64,000 nt of DNA, taken from positions 4,560,378-4,624,377 of the forward strand of contig NC_083582.1 in NCBI RefSeq assembly GCF_027579695.1, given 5' to 3'. Each line of letters starts with the position of its first letter. Within the stretch, counting starts at the first letter, position 1. The notes beneath the pieces are model-generated. The model was not told the origin of the DNA and did no database searches. It saw only the letters and a list, made by a program, of their open reading frames with translations. Position numbers and translations under genes: made by a program. This stretch comes from Neoarius graeffei (taxonomy: Eukaryota > Chordata > Actinopteri > Siluriformes > Ariidae). This document shows, piece after piece, positions 11,738-23,215 of this stretch.

Positions 11738-11926
11738 AGTCAGCTGGGATAGGATCCAGCTTGCCTGCGACCCTGTAGAACAGGATAAAGTGGCTAGAGA
11801 TGATGAGATAATGAGTGTAATCAGGATGATTTTAATCAGAGTTATAACTTTAATTCCTTTAACATGTAAAATTCAGATCTGGAGGAAAAATGAGGATTTA
11901 AAAATAAATACTTTTGTTAAAATAGC

Positions 11927-11951
11927 TGTGTGTGTATGTGTGTTTGTATGC

Positions 11952-11995
<44 letters not shown>

Positions 11996-12110
11996 GCATG
12001 TGTGTGTATGCGTGTGTGTATGTCCGTTTGTATATATATGTGTGTGTGTCTGTATGTGTGTGCGTGTGTGTATGCATGTGAATATGTGTATGTGTGTTTG
12101 TGTATGCGTA

Positions 12111-12172
<62 letters not shown>

Positions 12173-12176
12173 TGAA
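11927..12176 (+). repeat. Long interrupted (TG)n tract
   Basis: About 250 bp of TG with TATG and TTTG interruptions. Further GT tracts are at 12358-12411 and 12620-12652. Overlapping open frames of Cys/Val or His/Thr repeats are not genes. Confidence 0.95.
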
Positions 12177-12358
12177 AGTAAGATAAGTTGTATAAATCCG
12201 TTATTCCTCTCCACACTGCCCGGAGATGGATTCTGACTCTCAGGTTAAATGAGAGAGAAATGAAAGTAAAAAGAGATTCCTCTAGATGGATCAGTCATGG
12301 TGGCAACTAACAGTTGTGTCTTACAGGCAGCTGTGGGGAATGCGGTGTGTATGAACAT

Positions 12359-12414
<56 letters not shown>

Positions 12415-12621
12415 GACATGGTGTGTCTCCGGGGAGATTTATTTGTAGAAAAAGAAAACACGAGGCTTCGGTGTGATTGAGAGGAAGAGAAGTGAGTCAC
12501 GGTGAAAGCGAGGCAGCTACAAATCCCCCAGGCATGTCGAAGGAGTGGGGGAGGGGCACGGCGTCTTCAACGCTCAGAATAAAACACTGCTGACATGCCA
12601 AACCAAGTCAGAACATCCTGT

Positions 12622-12656
<35 letters not shown>

Positions 12657-13050
12657 GACAGGCTGACCCGTGTCATTTCCTCTGGCCATGTTTCCGAATG
12701 GATTCATACACACACAGCGGCGTCTGGAACCCCAGTGATGGTGGAGGAATGAAATGTGCTCAAGCCCTGAGTCAATAAAAACTGTGCTCAGTCTCAGGTC
12801 TCCTTTCATTTTTTTTCCTCCTTTGTGCCTCCACTCGGGTCAGTCTGAGGGTTTCGGCGACTCCTTCTTCAGGCTAAATACGGCGCTGGAATGAGACAAG
12901 GCCACAGCCAAGTGCAACTAAATTACAGGATGTTGAGTCTTAAAAATGGATATAAAAACACAGCATTATAAATGCACTACCCATAAAAATATTATCTATA
13001 AACAAATTTCTATAAACTCATTTTTAACATTTTCTCCATTGGCCAACCTG

Positions 13051-13109
<59 letters not shown>

Positions 13110-13110
13110 A
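13051..13110 (+). repeat. (GAAA)n microsatellite
   Basis: Sixty bases of pure tetranucleotide repeat next to the LTR-like block. Confidence 0.95.
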
Positions 13111-13129
13111 GGTCTTAGTGTGTGTGCAA

Positions 13130-13495
13130 GCAGGTGAATGATGGGTGTAAATGCAGGAAGAGTGTTTATTTACAAACAGGACAAAAATATAAGACAAAGG
13201 CAGCAGGGTCATGAAACAGGCAACGGTCGCACGAAGCACAAACAGAATGGCAGAGGCAAAGACAAAAGGTGGAGTCCAAATACACAAAACAAAATAAACA
13301 TCAGAAAGGTAATACACAGATATAAGGCTTGGTTATGTGAGACACTCGGTACAGTGTGTATACTTCGCCAAGTCTGTGTTTAGAGAGGGTTTATAAGCAT
13401 GCTGTGATTGCACTCTAATCTGGAACAGGTGCAGGGTAATTAGTCCTAATGGTACTGCACACTCCGAGCACCAACACGCGAGGATGTGACACAAT
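13130..13495. repeat. Related LTR-like block
   Basis: GTGTAAATGCAGGAAGAGTG with TTTATTTACAAACAGGAC, TCTAATCTGGAACAGGTGCA and GGGTAATTAGTCCTAATGG follow the same order as the core of the 40- and 50-kb blocks, but more diverged. Confidence 0.5.
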
Positions 13496-13735
13496 AATTT
13501 TTTTTTAAGACTCCAACTTATTGTCATTAAAGGCAGGGAACACAAACTTAGTTTGTTATATGCGTAAGTTCATAGTAAAAGAGTTTGCTATAGCAGGGTT
13601 GCAGTGTATATTTAAACGTATCATCATGACAGAACAAATGTTCCAGCTGAAATGTATGTTTTTCTAAAGTCCTTGTTTTCACTTATGTTATCGCAGCTAC
13701 ACACAAACATGCATTCCCTCACTAGTTTTATCTCT

Positions 13736-14115
13736 CATCTCATCTCATCTCATTATCTCTAGCCGCTTTATCCTTCTACAGGGTCGCAGGCAAGCTGGAG
13801 CCTATCCCAGCTGACTACGGGCGAAAGGCGGGGTTCACCCTGGACAAGTCGCCAGGTCATCACAGGGCTGACACATAGACACAGACAACCATTCACACTC
13901 ACATTCACACCTACGCTCAATTTAGAGTCACCAGTTAACCTAACCTGCATGTCTTTGGACTGTGGGGGAAACCGGAGCACCCGGAGGAAACCCACGCGGA
14001 CACGGGGAGAACATGCAAACTCTGCACAGAAAGGCCCTCGCCAGCCCCAGGGCTCGAACCCAGGACCTTCTTGCTGTGAGGCAACAGCGCTAACCACTAC
14101 ACCACCGTGCCGCCC
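13736..14115 (-). repeat. tRNA-headed SINE, full length, 14-bp TSD
   Basis: CTAGTTTTATCTCT occurs at 13722-13735 and again from 14116. The body matches the family. Confidence 0.92.
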
Positions 14116-14880
14116 CTAGTTTTATCTCTAAAAAGACAAAAAATGCACCTTTTTCATCTTTTGTGACAAAGAGCCGCAAAGAAGTGTAAACTCCTCCTCT
14201 GTCCTGAAGATGTCAGACAGTCCTATGTTCAGTCTATGTACATCACAACATGGCTCAATTCTCAAACCAGAAGGTGTGGATTAATTCTCTAGAACAGCAG
14301 CTCTGAGCGTAGTGCAGGTTTATATTAATGCACTGGTTCTAATATGTTATTGTTTCTATAGTAACAGCTCACTTACAGGGGCGTGTCCAACAGACGCAAC
14401 ACAAATAGATTACAAAGGAGCTAATTTGCTTCACTGATGTCCCATAATGCATACATGTCAACCTATACGGAATGTCCGTATTTTATACGGATTTGATTCA
14501 ATAAACGTAGTATACGGGCGTGTAAATAAAGTTATACGGATTCTTTAAAAAAACTTCAATATTTATTTAGAGTTATAATCAATTCCCATGATGATAAAAG
14601 AGCGCATAACATTTCCAAATGTACTCTACACCACAGACAGCCAGTAAAGAGTCTTATGAAATCGCGCGTTATCTTGTGGTAGCGAGACTTCGTTCCACTT
14701 TTGATCATGCGCACACCGCATTGCGAGAATCCTGCCAACTGTGAAGTCATAGACATATAAACATAGACACCGCCTTCTGCGTAGAATCATACGTCATCCT
14801 CGCCGCCATATTGGATGTGGCAAAGTGGAGATTCTTCAACCGTCTCTGGTATAGCGTCTAGACAGTAGCCGAGAATAAAG

Positions 14881-14961
14881 ATGCCTCATTCATGTGCTGC
14901 GTTTAACTGCACCAACAGGTTTACCGTCCAAACGAGATCACATGGGATTACCTTTCACAGG
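14881..14961 (+). pseudogene. THAP-domain first exon (isolated)
   Basis: ATG starts MPHSCAAFNCTNRF and ends with TFHR split at AG|GTGAGA. MPxxC-x4-C-x-NR followed by TFH at a splice site is the N-terminal third of a THAP zinc finger, including the first two Cys ligands. No following exon with the C-x2-H half is visible, so it is not a complete gene here. Confidence 0.75.
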
Positions 14962-15134
14962 TGAGACTGGAAAAATACTTTTCATTGTATTTGGTCATTA
15001 TAACGTAATTTTACGAACAGATTTTCCTGACTTTGTGGCTAATATGAAGTCTCGTGCATAATAGCCGCTCGGTGAAACCTGTCTCCAAACAACGAAGTAT
15101 TTCCTTCGTAACTACGCTGATAACACTTTGTCTC

Positions 15135-15262
15135 ATTCTCATTATCTCTAGCCGCTTTATCCTTTTACAGGGTCGCAGGCAAGCTGGAGCCTATCCCAGC
15201 TGACTATGGGCGAAAGGCGGGGTACACCCTGGACAAGTCGCCAGGTCATCACAGGGCTGAAA
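15135..15262 (-). repeat. SINE, 5'-truncated, inside the THAP element
   Basis: Only the 3' third is present. AACACTTTGT is found on both sides, so it was truncated on insertion. Its junction is the same one seen in the inverted copy at 11547. Confidence 0.8.
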
Positions 15263-15499
15263 AACACTTTGTGTTTTTGTCAAACATTGGAGCTTTGTGT
15301 TCATTCTGAAGGTTTATTGTTATTAATATTGAATAAAAAGTAACTGGGATATATCATTGTTAATTATCATTCAAATTTTAGGTAAATTATTTTAATTTGC
15401 ATCTTATACAGATTTTATAAGGGAAATACGGATTTTGGAGGTTGGTTATACAGGTTTGATTGACCAAAGGTTGACATGTATGATAATGTTAAATGCAAT

Positions 15500-16500
15500 G
15501 ATAAATGAATAAAAAAGTTTGTGTTAAGACACTTTGGGAAAATGGTGTATCCATAAAAACCGCATATCAGTGTTTAATCTCAGAGGAGACCTGTAAATTT
15601 AAACATTATTCCAGACACCACTGTGAGGAAGTTATCTCGTCTGAATAAGGCTCGCAAGAGACAACTCGCACCACAATTCAGACAATCAAAACTTCATAAA
15701 TGGTCACGTAGAGTCAGGTTTAAAAAAAAAAGGCTCAAATCGTGCCATCTGGATTCACATGAACTTAACATTGCAGAACTCAACCTGGAACAGGAAACAT
15801 TCCCAAATACAATTTCTTCAAACACTGGAAAGTTTGCCATGATAAAAGTCTATCGCTGAACTGAGCTGAGTTTCACTGAGACTAGAAATGAAACCCTCTG
15901 GAACAGGAAGTGGAACTGGCTGCGTTACAGACCTGGCTCAGCATCACAACAAAACATCCCAACATCTGGTCATGTTTATGTCTCAGACTTCAGTCCATGA
16001 ACAAATGCAAAAACTAATCAACATGGCCATTTTATTTGCAATAACAGTTGGGTGCTTCAGTGATGCAACATTAGCTTCATAGCTCCAGTGCAAAAGTATA
16101 GAAACATACTATATTTGAGATAAAAGGAAAATTATTCCTTTCTACTAGACAGTAGAAATAAAAATGCACACAATATCATCCTTGTCCATGAGAGCTAACA
16201 GATGCTAATAAACTTCACAAACAAATGGTTTTAAAACAATGAGAAAGAGTGAATCAACATGACTGAATAATAAACAGCTCCTCCGTAGTCGCGCCCTCTT
16301 GATTTCTTTTGGCTCACAAGATTGAGGCTCAGGAATATACAGGTCAGAGGTCACCCAGAGGTCATCAACTATGATGTGAAAGTTCCCTCTCCTCATCATG
16401 GGAGTTCAGTTTCTTTTCTTTTACATGTGAGCCATCAATAAAAGTCGACTCTTTTGAATCTCAAACGACTCAGTGATGATATTTTTTTTTTTGCAATATT
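15500..16500. other. No gene recognised
   Basis: A 78-codon basic frame at 15623-15859 (RKLSRLNKARKRQLAPQF) resembles no family I know and has no splice or repeat context. Confidence 0.4.
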
Positions 16501-16510
16501 ATTTCCCCTG

Positions 16511-16892
16511 GTACAGCACGGTGGTGTAGTGGTTAGCGCTGTCGCCTCACAGCAAGAAGGTCCTGGGTTCGAGCCCCGGGGCCGGCGAGGGCCTTTCTGT
16601 GCGGAGTTTGCATGTTCTCCCCGTGTCCGTGTGGGTTTCCTCCGGGTGCTCCGGTTTCCCCCACAGTCCAAAGACATGCAGGTTAGGTTAACTGGTGACT
16701 CTAAATTGAGCGTAGGTGTGAATGTGAGTGTGAGTGGTTGTCTGTGTTTACCGTATGTGTCAGCCCTGTGATGACCTGGCGACTTGTCCAGGGTGAACCC
16801 CGCCTTTCACCCGTAGTCAGCTGGGATAGGCTCCAGCTTGCCTGCGACCCTGTAGAAGGATAAAGCGGCTAGAGATAATGAGATGAGATGAG
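16511..16892 (+). repeat. tRNA-headed SINE, full length, 13-bp TSD
   Basis: ATTATTTCCCCTG flanks it at 16498-16510 and 16893-16905. Confidence 0.92.
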
Positions 16893-17150
16893 ATTATTTC
16901 CCCTGATCCTGATAATTTTCATGACACATTCTCATACACTGCGCTCATCTGAGAGTCCAACACGTGACTCGTTATTCACGTGAACAAACAGCTGAAATGT
17001 CAGAGGTTTCCATGGAAACATGTAAGCGATGACTGAAGAGAGAGGAATGAATCAGGAACGGCACTGACTGCGTCTGAAAAATAAATAAATATTAAAAAAA
17101 CAGCTCCCATGTTTTTGTCTCCAGTAAGCTCTTGGTTGAATTCTGTAGAG

Positions 17151-18026
17151 CAGGGGTGGGCAATTATTTTTTCCATGGGGCCACATGAGAAACAGAAAAT
17201 TTTGTGGAGGGCCGGACCAAAAGGCTGAACTAAATTCTGCATAATATTAATTGTATTTCTTTATATAAAGCAATAAATAACATTGTTTTTACAAGCTGCT
17301 AAGACTGGTAAGAGTATGGAAAAAACGAGGTTGCCTTACAAACAATGTCATTTATTCAATCAAATTTCCCAAAACAATGGTTAACAAAATGTGAACGTTT
17401 GTACCATTTTTTTCAGTCACATTCACCCCAAAACACAATAAAGACATCACAATATTGTCTTTCTACTCCAAATATCAAGCAAGATACATCATATTATAAT
17501 AATGACGCCCACATTTGTAGTCTAATCACCTCATTTGGTGTTTTTCAGTTTTTTTGTTCAGTGAGAGAAATCTAGTCTCTGTTGGTCTTTAACGAGTGCA
17601 TCAGAGTCAGGTTGAATGTCTGAGGTGGAGATGCGAAGCACAGCTGACAGATGATCATCAGTCCATTCGGTGTAGGAATCAGATCTACAGATCGGCTCGG
17701 GCTCCGGCGCCTGCTGGTGACGTCACACTATGTGATTGGCTGGACCGTTTGAAGGATGACGTACAAGTTTGTGGTTGGTCTGGACAAATTACGGAAGTAG
17801 TTATCGCGGGATTAGGTTTCATGGGATTTCATGTCATGTTCATGTTGAGTGCATTGCGTTTTTGTTGAACACAACTTCAAAATAAAAGCAATGCACATTC
17901 AGTCCATACATGAGGTAAAATTAGAAAATACGTTTATTTTGTAATTTCTAATTAACCTTACGCAGGCCGGTCAGAATGAACCAAAGGGCCGGATGTGGCC
18001 CGCGGGCCGTAAAATGCCCAGGTCTG
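17151..18026. mobile_element. hAT-like non-autonomous element, 8-bp TSD
   Basis: The left end is CAGGGGTGGGCAATTATTT and the right end complement CAGACCTGGGCATTTTA. GGGCCGGA and GGCCCGCGGGCC motifs sit near the ends. Flanks CTGTAGAG and CTGTAGAC match at 7 of 8. This is the widespread vertebrate Charlie-like pattern. Confidence 0.75.
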
Positions 18027-18554
18027 CTGTAGACTGTGTGATAACGTGTTCTTCATGTCCAATTATCTGACAAAGATCCTCTAACACAAAGGTTCCCAAA
18101 CCAGGGGTCATGACCCCATGTGTCCCCATCACTTGTTTTACAAATGGGGTCACGACAGAAACCAATAGTCATCTCTTTTGTTCCATTCATTTTTTAAAAA
18201 AATCATTATTCGAAATATGGCTCTAACTATGATTTTATACACTAATATCTGAAATGTTTGAATGAAACACATCTCAAACACATTTGAATATGCTATATTG
18301 CTATATTTAAATAAAGAATATATTTTACTTTTACTTTTCACTATCCTGTCATGCAGCAATAAACATTTCCATGTACCTGCACCAAACGCACTCCACTACT
18401 CATGTCTCAAATCCTGTACTTGTCTATTATTCTAGACTGTTATTGAGTGCTAGTGCTAATTTTAAAAACCTCTCCGATTGCCCTGAAACCTACAGAAAGC
18501 TCTTTTTCATGTAGCAGCCTTCTGTATTTTCTAGATCAGTATGTACTTTTGAGT

Positions 18555-18855
18555 TGAGTTATGTACAAATATCTGGGGTCAACTGTACAAAGTAATGGTG
18601 AATGCAGAAGAGAAGTAAAGAAGAGCGAGAGCATGCGAGCAGGTTGGAATGGATGGAGGAGAGGATCAGGAGTGATTTGTGACAGAAGAGTGAGAGGGAA
18701 AGTGTACAAGACAAGAGCAACCATGGTGTTTAATTTGGAGACAAAAAGACAGGAGGCTGAACTGGAAGGAGCGGAGCTGAAGATGTTGAGATTCTCACTG
18801 GGAGAGACAAATTTGGACTGGATTAGAAATGAGAATGTTAGAGGAGCAGTGTGAG
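18555..18855 (+). pseudogene. LINE reverse-transcriptase C-terminal fragment
   Basis: YKYLGSTVQSNGECRREVKK, GWNGWRRGSGVICDRRV and ELKMLRFSLGETNLDWIRNE are typical of the C-terminal region of a fish non-LTR retrotransposon. It is truncated at both ends. Confidence 0.7.
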
Positions 18856-19048
18856 AGAAGTTTGTCTCTAGCTTGTGTTTTTAAGCTTCAGAATGTGTTG
18901 GGATTCCTGTAGACTTTCTGTCTCTGGAAACACCAAACGGTGAGAAGATCTCCTGTCCCTGTAGCCACAGTTATCTCTTTGATCCATTGTTGACTAGGTT
19001 AGAAAGACTGCTTTCCCATTTCAATATTTTATGGGCCTCAGACCTCCA

Positions 19049-20502
19049 CCCAGATAGCAAATGATGTTATTTCAATGTTGATATTTGGTCAAGATGGTTG
19101 ATTTACAGTTATAGTTGAACACTGATGGTGGATCAACCATTAATCAACCACTGATAAAATAAAAAGTTGAAAAAAATGTGTTCGAATCAATGTAATGGTT
19201 GAAGGAAACATTTGATCAATGTTGAATGTTGATTTTGTTGTCATCATACACTGCACCACTGGACGGGAGCCTGGGGTGCACTCTGGGTGAGACCATTTTG
19301 TGGGAGGGGGGTTTCCTATATTTCATTGAATTTCATTTATTCAATTTAGAATTTTAATAGAGCACAATGAACTATGAAGAATAGATTATTATTTATGGTT
19401 ATGTGCAAATCTTGTGTGTGTAACATGTAAGGAAAAAACGAACAGAAAAACAAACATCCCCGTTTTCTACCGTACCGGCCGCTATTTGGACTGGTCCAAA
19501 TAACCGTCTCTCAGAAGAACTTTCAGAAGAGCTCGAGCTCCGTTGACGACAAGACTTGTGACCATAGACTGTCCATGCTTGCGACTGAAGAAATTTGCTT
19601 CAACAACACTGACCAGTTCTCCTCTTTGTGGTAAGTGTGGTTAAAAATAGTGGTTAAGTGTATAGGCTTCGTAGTAGTGAAATGGTAGCTATAAAAGGTA
19701 GCCCTCTGTGACAATTAACCTGACCTGTATTATCGTGATTTTCATAAGGAGTGACCGGCGGCTTACCCAGCAGGCCTTCAGCGAATTGGTGAAAAATTGG
19801 CTTCGGTACGCCCCTTGGCGTGTCGGGGGAAAGAAAAGGAACTAGATGTAAGTGAACTTGATATTCCTAAATTGCTGTTTTGTAAAAGTAAGAGGTGATT
19901 TGTAGTATTTGCTGTCTGCAAAACATTCTATCATGAGCACTGACATAAATGTTGCCTCTGCTTCTCCCACAGCCTCCACTTCAGGATTGAAGTCTTTTTT
20001 TTCTGTTGTTACTGACACAATAAAACAACAATAACAAACAATCCCTCTTCTGTTATTTCATTCAGTAATTGACAAATATGTATGTATGAATGTATGTGGT
20101 TGTATGCAGTGTTTGATCTGTCTGTGTAGGCTGATAGACACCCATGAAGTAACTCTGAATGAATAATAAAAGTAATTATACTCTATTAGCATATGTACCT
20201 TTTAGATAATGGTCAAACAGATATCGATTCAGTGTCATGACATGTCGATTTCCATTTAGATGATGGTTGAATCGCCATTGATTCAGTATATTATTTCAAC
20301 ATGAAATCAACGGAAATTTAAATGTAAGTTTCTATTTAGATGATGGTTGAATCACTATTGATTCAATGCTGATAGGGTTGAAAATTCAACGTTGATTCAA
20401 CCCAAATTCAAGGGGACACTTTCAATATCATTTCAACATTATTTCAATGTTTTCTGCCAAACGCTATTTCAATGTTGATTCAACTGATTTTTGCTATCTG
20501 GG
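19049..20502. mobile_element. TIR element with CCCAGATAGCAAA ends and repeated subterminal motifs
   Basis: Perfect 13-bp inverted ends at 19049 and 20502. The right half has two copies of TAGATGATGGTTGAATC, and TTGATTCA-like motifs recur at both sides. The core (about 19440-20040) is unlike the ends and holds a GTAAGTG donor-like site at 19631. Function unknown. Confidence 0.65.
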
Positions 20503-20514
20503 CAGTCACACACT

Positions 20515-20517
<3 letters not shown>

Positions 20518-20577
<60 letters not shown>
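20518..20577 (+). repeat. (CA)n microsatellite
   Basis: About 30 CA units just outside the right end of the CCCAGATAGCAAA element. Confidence 0.95.
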
Positions 20578-20581
<4 letters not shown>

Positions 20582-21130
20582 GTTTTAGCTTGGTACAATT
20601 ATTTTTTGAGAGCATGGCAAAATTGTTATATTATCAGAAGTCTGTGTCTCAAACAAACATTGTCCTTTCACAATGATTTTAATAGGAGCCACCATTTTGT
20701 TTTGGGCGGTCCCAGGGGCGGTTCTAGCAATTTTGGGGCCCTAGGCAAAATACAGACATGGGGCCCTCAAAAGTCAGTCTTGAAACACACATACAGAATA
20801 ATGGTCATCCCTACTTGGCACATGCCATATCTCCTTGCTGTAAATTCAGAAAAAAAAGATAGCAAACTGCCACTAACAGTGTGCCCCAAATAAGCTCCAC
20901 AGTGAAGCAGATTTGAGATTACTCCAGCATTTGCCAAAATTCTGACAGTGTTTATTGCTCAGATCAAACCAGAAAGAGAAAGAGAGAGATCGACAAGGCA
21001 AACAACAGAAGAGACAGTAGAGAAAGAGAGAGAGAGAGAGAGAGACAATTTTAAGAGTCAATCTCCATATTTTAATAAAACAAGGATATCTGAAATCCAA
21101 TTATTATTTTTACTCCACAGATACATATCA

Positions 21131-21502
21131 GGGCAGCATGGTGGTGTAGTGGTTAGTGCTGTTGCCTCACAGCAAGAAGGTCCGGGTTCGAGCCCCGTGG
21201 CCAGCGAGGGCCTTTCTGTGCGGAGTTTGCATGTTCTCCCCGTGTCCGCGTGGGTTTCCTCCAGGTGCTCCGGTTTCCCCCACAGTCCAAAGACATGCAG
21301 GTTAGGTTAACTGGTGACTCTAAATTGAGCGTAGGTGTGAATGTGAGTGTGAATGGTTGTCTGTGTCTATGTGTCAGCCCTGTGATGACCTGGCGACTTG
21401 TCCAGGGTGTACCCCGCCTTTCGCCCGTAGTCAGCTGGGATAGGATCCAGCTCGCCTGCGACCCTGTAGAACAGGATAAAGCGGCTACAGATAATGAGAT
21501 GA
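21131..21502 (+). repeat. tRNA-headed SINE nested in the hAT-like element
   Basis: Full length, from GGGCAGCATGGTGG to a GATGAGAT tail. Flanks GATACATAT and GATATATAT are similar but not identical. Confidence 0.88.
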
Positions 21503-21692
21503 GATATATATTACCAGATATAAAATGATCTTATTCTTATCAGAAGTAGAACACAAATGGATCCATATTACCACATACACATTACCAGAGATACAAAATG
21601 ATCTTACTGTTATCAGAACTACAACACAAATGGATATTACTCTATCGAAACCTCTACATTTCAATGGGATAAGACTGATGCCAAGATAAATG

Positions 21693-21695
<3 letters not shown>

Positions 21696-21731
<36 letters not shown>

Positions 21732-21953
21732 GTGTGAGTGAGTGAGTGAGTGAGTGAGTGAGTGAGTGAGTGAGTGAGTGAGCGAGTGAGTGAGCCATTT
21801 AGTGACAGGCAATCCAGTGGTTGAGAGACAGATACAGAGGGGTTGTGGGTTTGTAAAGGATGCAGCCAGTACATTATTGAAATGTCCTTAATCTTCAAAA
21901 TTCCATTGTTCATGTATTCCATCACCATTCCATAATGGGGTGTAGGTGGGTGG

Positions 21954-22026
<73 letters not shown>
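21696..22026 (+). repeat. AG, AGTG and TG tracts inside the hAT-like element
   Basis: (AG)n 21696-21726, (AGTG)n about 21733-21795 and mixed TG/AG 21951-22026. The minus-strand Ser/Leu/Thr-rich frames over them are artefacts. Confidence 0.9.
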
Positions 22027-22834
22027 GGGGGGTAGAGAAAGAGCGAGGTATGAGTTTTTAAAGGTTGCAGCCAGTACATTACTGAAAAGTCCTTAATCTC
22101 CAAATGCCCATTGTTCATCATAATCATATGAGAAAGAAAGTCCTACTTGTTGCTGGCTTCTCCAAAGTCTTTTGGAGCACAAGGGACACATTCCTCAACA
22201 GCGGAGGTTGAGGCTGTAGCAGACTCAGGCGATTTGAAAAATGTAGTTAGTTTCAGAAGTGCAGCTGCATTATTTTTGCTTTGCACCCTTTTTTTTCATT
22301 TAGCGCAACCACTCTCATAACTGCGCTTCATCTTGTTTACAGTTCCCTCTGCTTTGGTTTGAATTTCCGTCGCGCACCTGTCTACGTTGTCAGATCATGG
22401 ACTAGTCCAATGTAAAACAACCAGGGTGTGTGTGTGTGTGCTGGGACAAATACTATATACACATGAATTCGATATTCTGATGCTTTTTTGGTGTGTTTTT
22501 CCATTTATATCGTTGACTACTTAATATCAGAGACAAATTAAGATTACATATATATTGTTTCATGTTTACCGTGACGGGGCTGACTGTTAGGGGCCCCCAA
22601 ATTTTGGGGGCCCTAGGCAACCGCCTTGGTTTGCCTAATGGTAAGTCCGCCCCTGGGCGGTCCTGCGGTTGTCCTAGGATGGGTCTTCCCAAAAGGGAAC
22701 TAATGGAAGAAATTCAAACCTCAATGTTCTCCTGGGATTTCACTCACACATATTGGTTCTGTACAATAAAAGCATTTAAGGCAACTTCTTTCATGTTAGA
22801 AAGTATCATTTTTGGCTATTTTTGAGTTACAGAC

Positions 22835-23085
22835 TCCCACAACACACGTACAGAGGTGAGATCCAGGGTATATTGGGAAAAGAATGCTGGAGATGGAGTT
22901 GCCAGGTAGAATGAAATAAGGAAGAGCAAAGATGAGATTTATGGATGTGGTGAAGGAGGACATGAGGATGGTTGGTGTGACAGAAGAAGATACAGAGGAC
23001 AGGAGGAGATGGAGGGACAATATCCGCTGTGGAGACCCCAATCGGGAACAACTGGAAGAAGAAAAAGAAGAAAGAAGTACATACT
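22835..23085 (+). pseudogene. LINE 3' fragment of the same family
   Basis: Frameshifted matches to the last residues of this LINE type (MRMVGVTEEDTEDRRRWRDN, RCGDPNREQLEEEKE). It follows logically from 18555-18855, with about 4 kb of other elements between, so the two may be parts of one copy. Confidence 0.6.
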
Positions 23086-23215
23086 TTTGAGTGTAAGCTC
23101 AGCATTCTTGATTTGAGATGAAGTTCATGAGAACAATCATAACGACAGCAGAAAGTTTTAAGGAGAAACAGAGTTCATTGGTATGTTTAATGCCTCTGTG
23201 TATGAGGCTACATCC

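Larger units (their letters stand above)
10478..11815 (+). mobile_element. Composite SINE with nested MITE and an inverted THAP-element fragment, TSD TGTAATCAGGAT
   Basis: A perfect 12-bp duplication (10466-10477 and 11816-11827) brackets the whole unit. Inside, in order, are the SINE 5' half (10478-10720), a TIR element (10721-11408), the SINE 3' half (11409-11547), 190 bp of inverted THAP exon/intron sequence (11548-11737), and a second SINE 3' tail (11738-11815). The original SINE therefore gained the other parts after inserting. Confidence 0.8.
14450..15482 (+). mobile_element. TIR element carrying a THAP exon, 6-bp TSD ATAATG
   Basis: Both ends read inward CATACATGTCAACCT. The left end is followed by the hairpin ATACGGAATGTCCGTAT. 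ATAATG lies at 14444-14449 and 15483-15488. The interior has a leader-like stretch, a THAP first exon (14881-14961), its intron start, and a 5'-truncated SINE (15135-15262). The remaining exons are missing, so this is an internally deleted copy. Confidence 0.75.
20713..22655. mobile_element. hAT-like element with nested SINE, 8-bp TSD GGCGGTCC
   Basis: The ends are CAGGGGCGG and its complement. Subterminal GGGGCCCTAGGCAA occurs at both sides. The TSD is exact at 20705-20712 and 22656-22663. Internally there is a SINE (21131-21502) and long AG, AGTG and TG tracts. Two similar halves (about 21850 and 22050) repeat a GCAGCCAGTACATTA motif. Confidence 0.75.

Noticed and set aside
11873..12236. 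Cys/Val-rich or His/Thr-rich proteins
   Set aside because: Translations of a long TG tract on both strands.
15623..15859. 78-codon basic protein as further exon of the THAP element
   Set aside because: It lies outside the element's right end and its TSD, with no splice sites linking it.
18083..18360. Another hAT element starting GGTTCCCAAACCAGGGGTC
   Set aside because: Only one end recognisable, no matching right end or TSD found.
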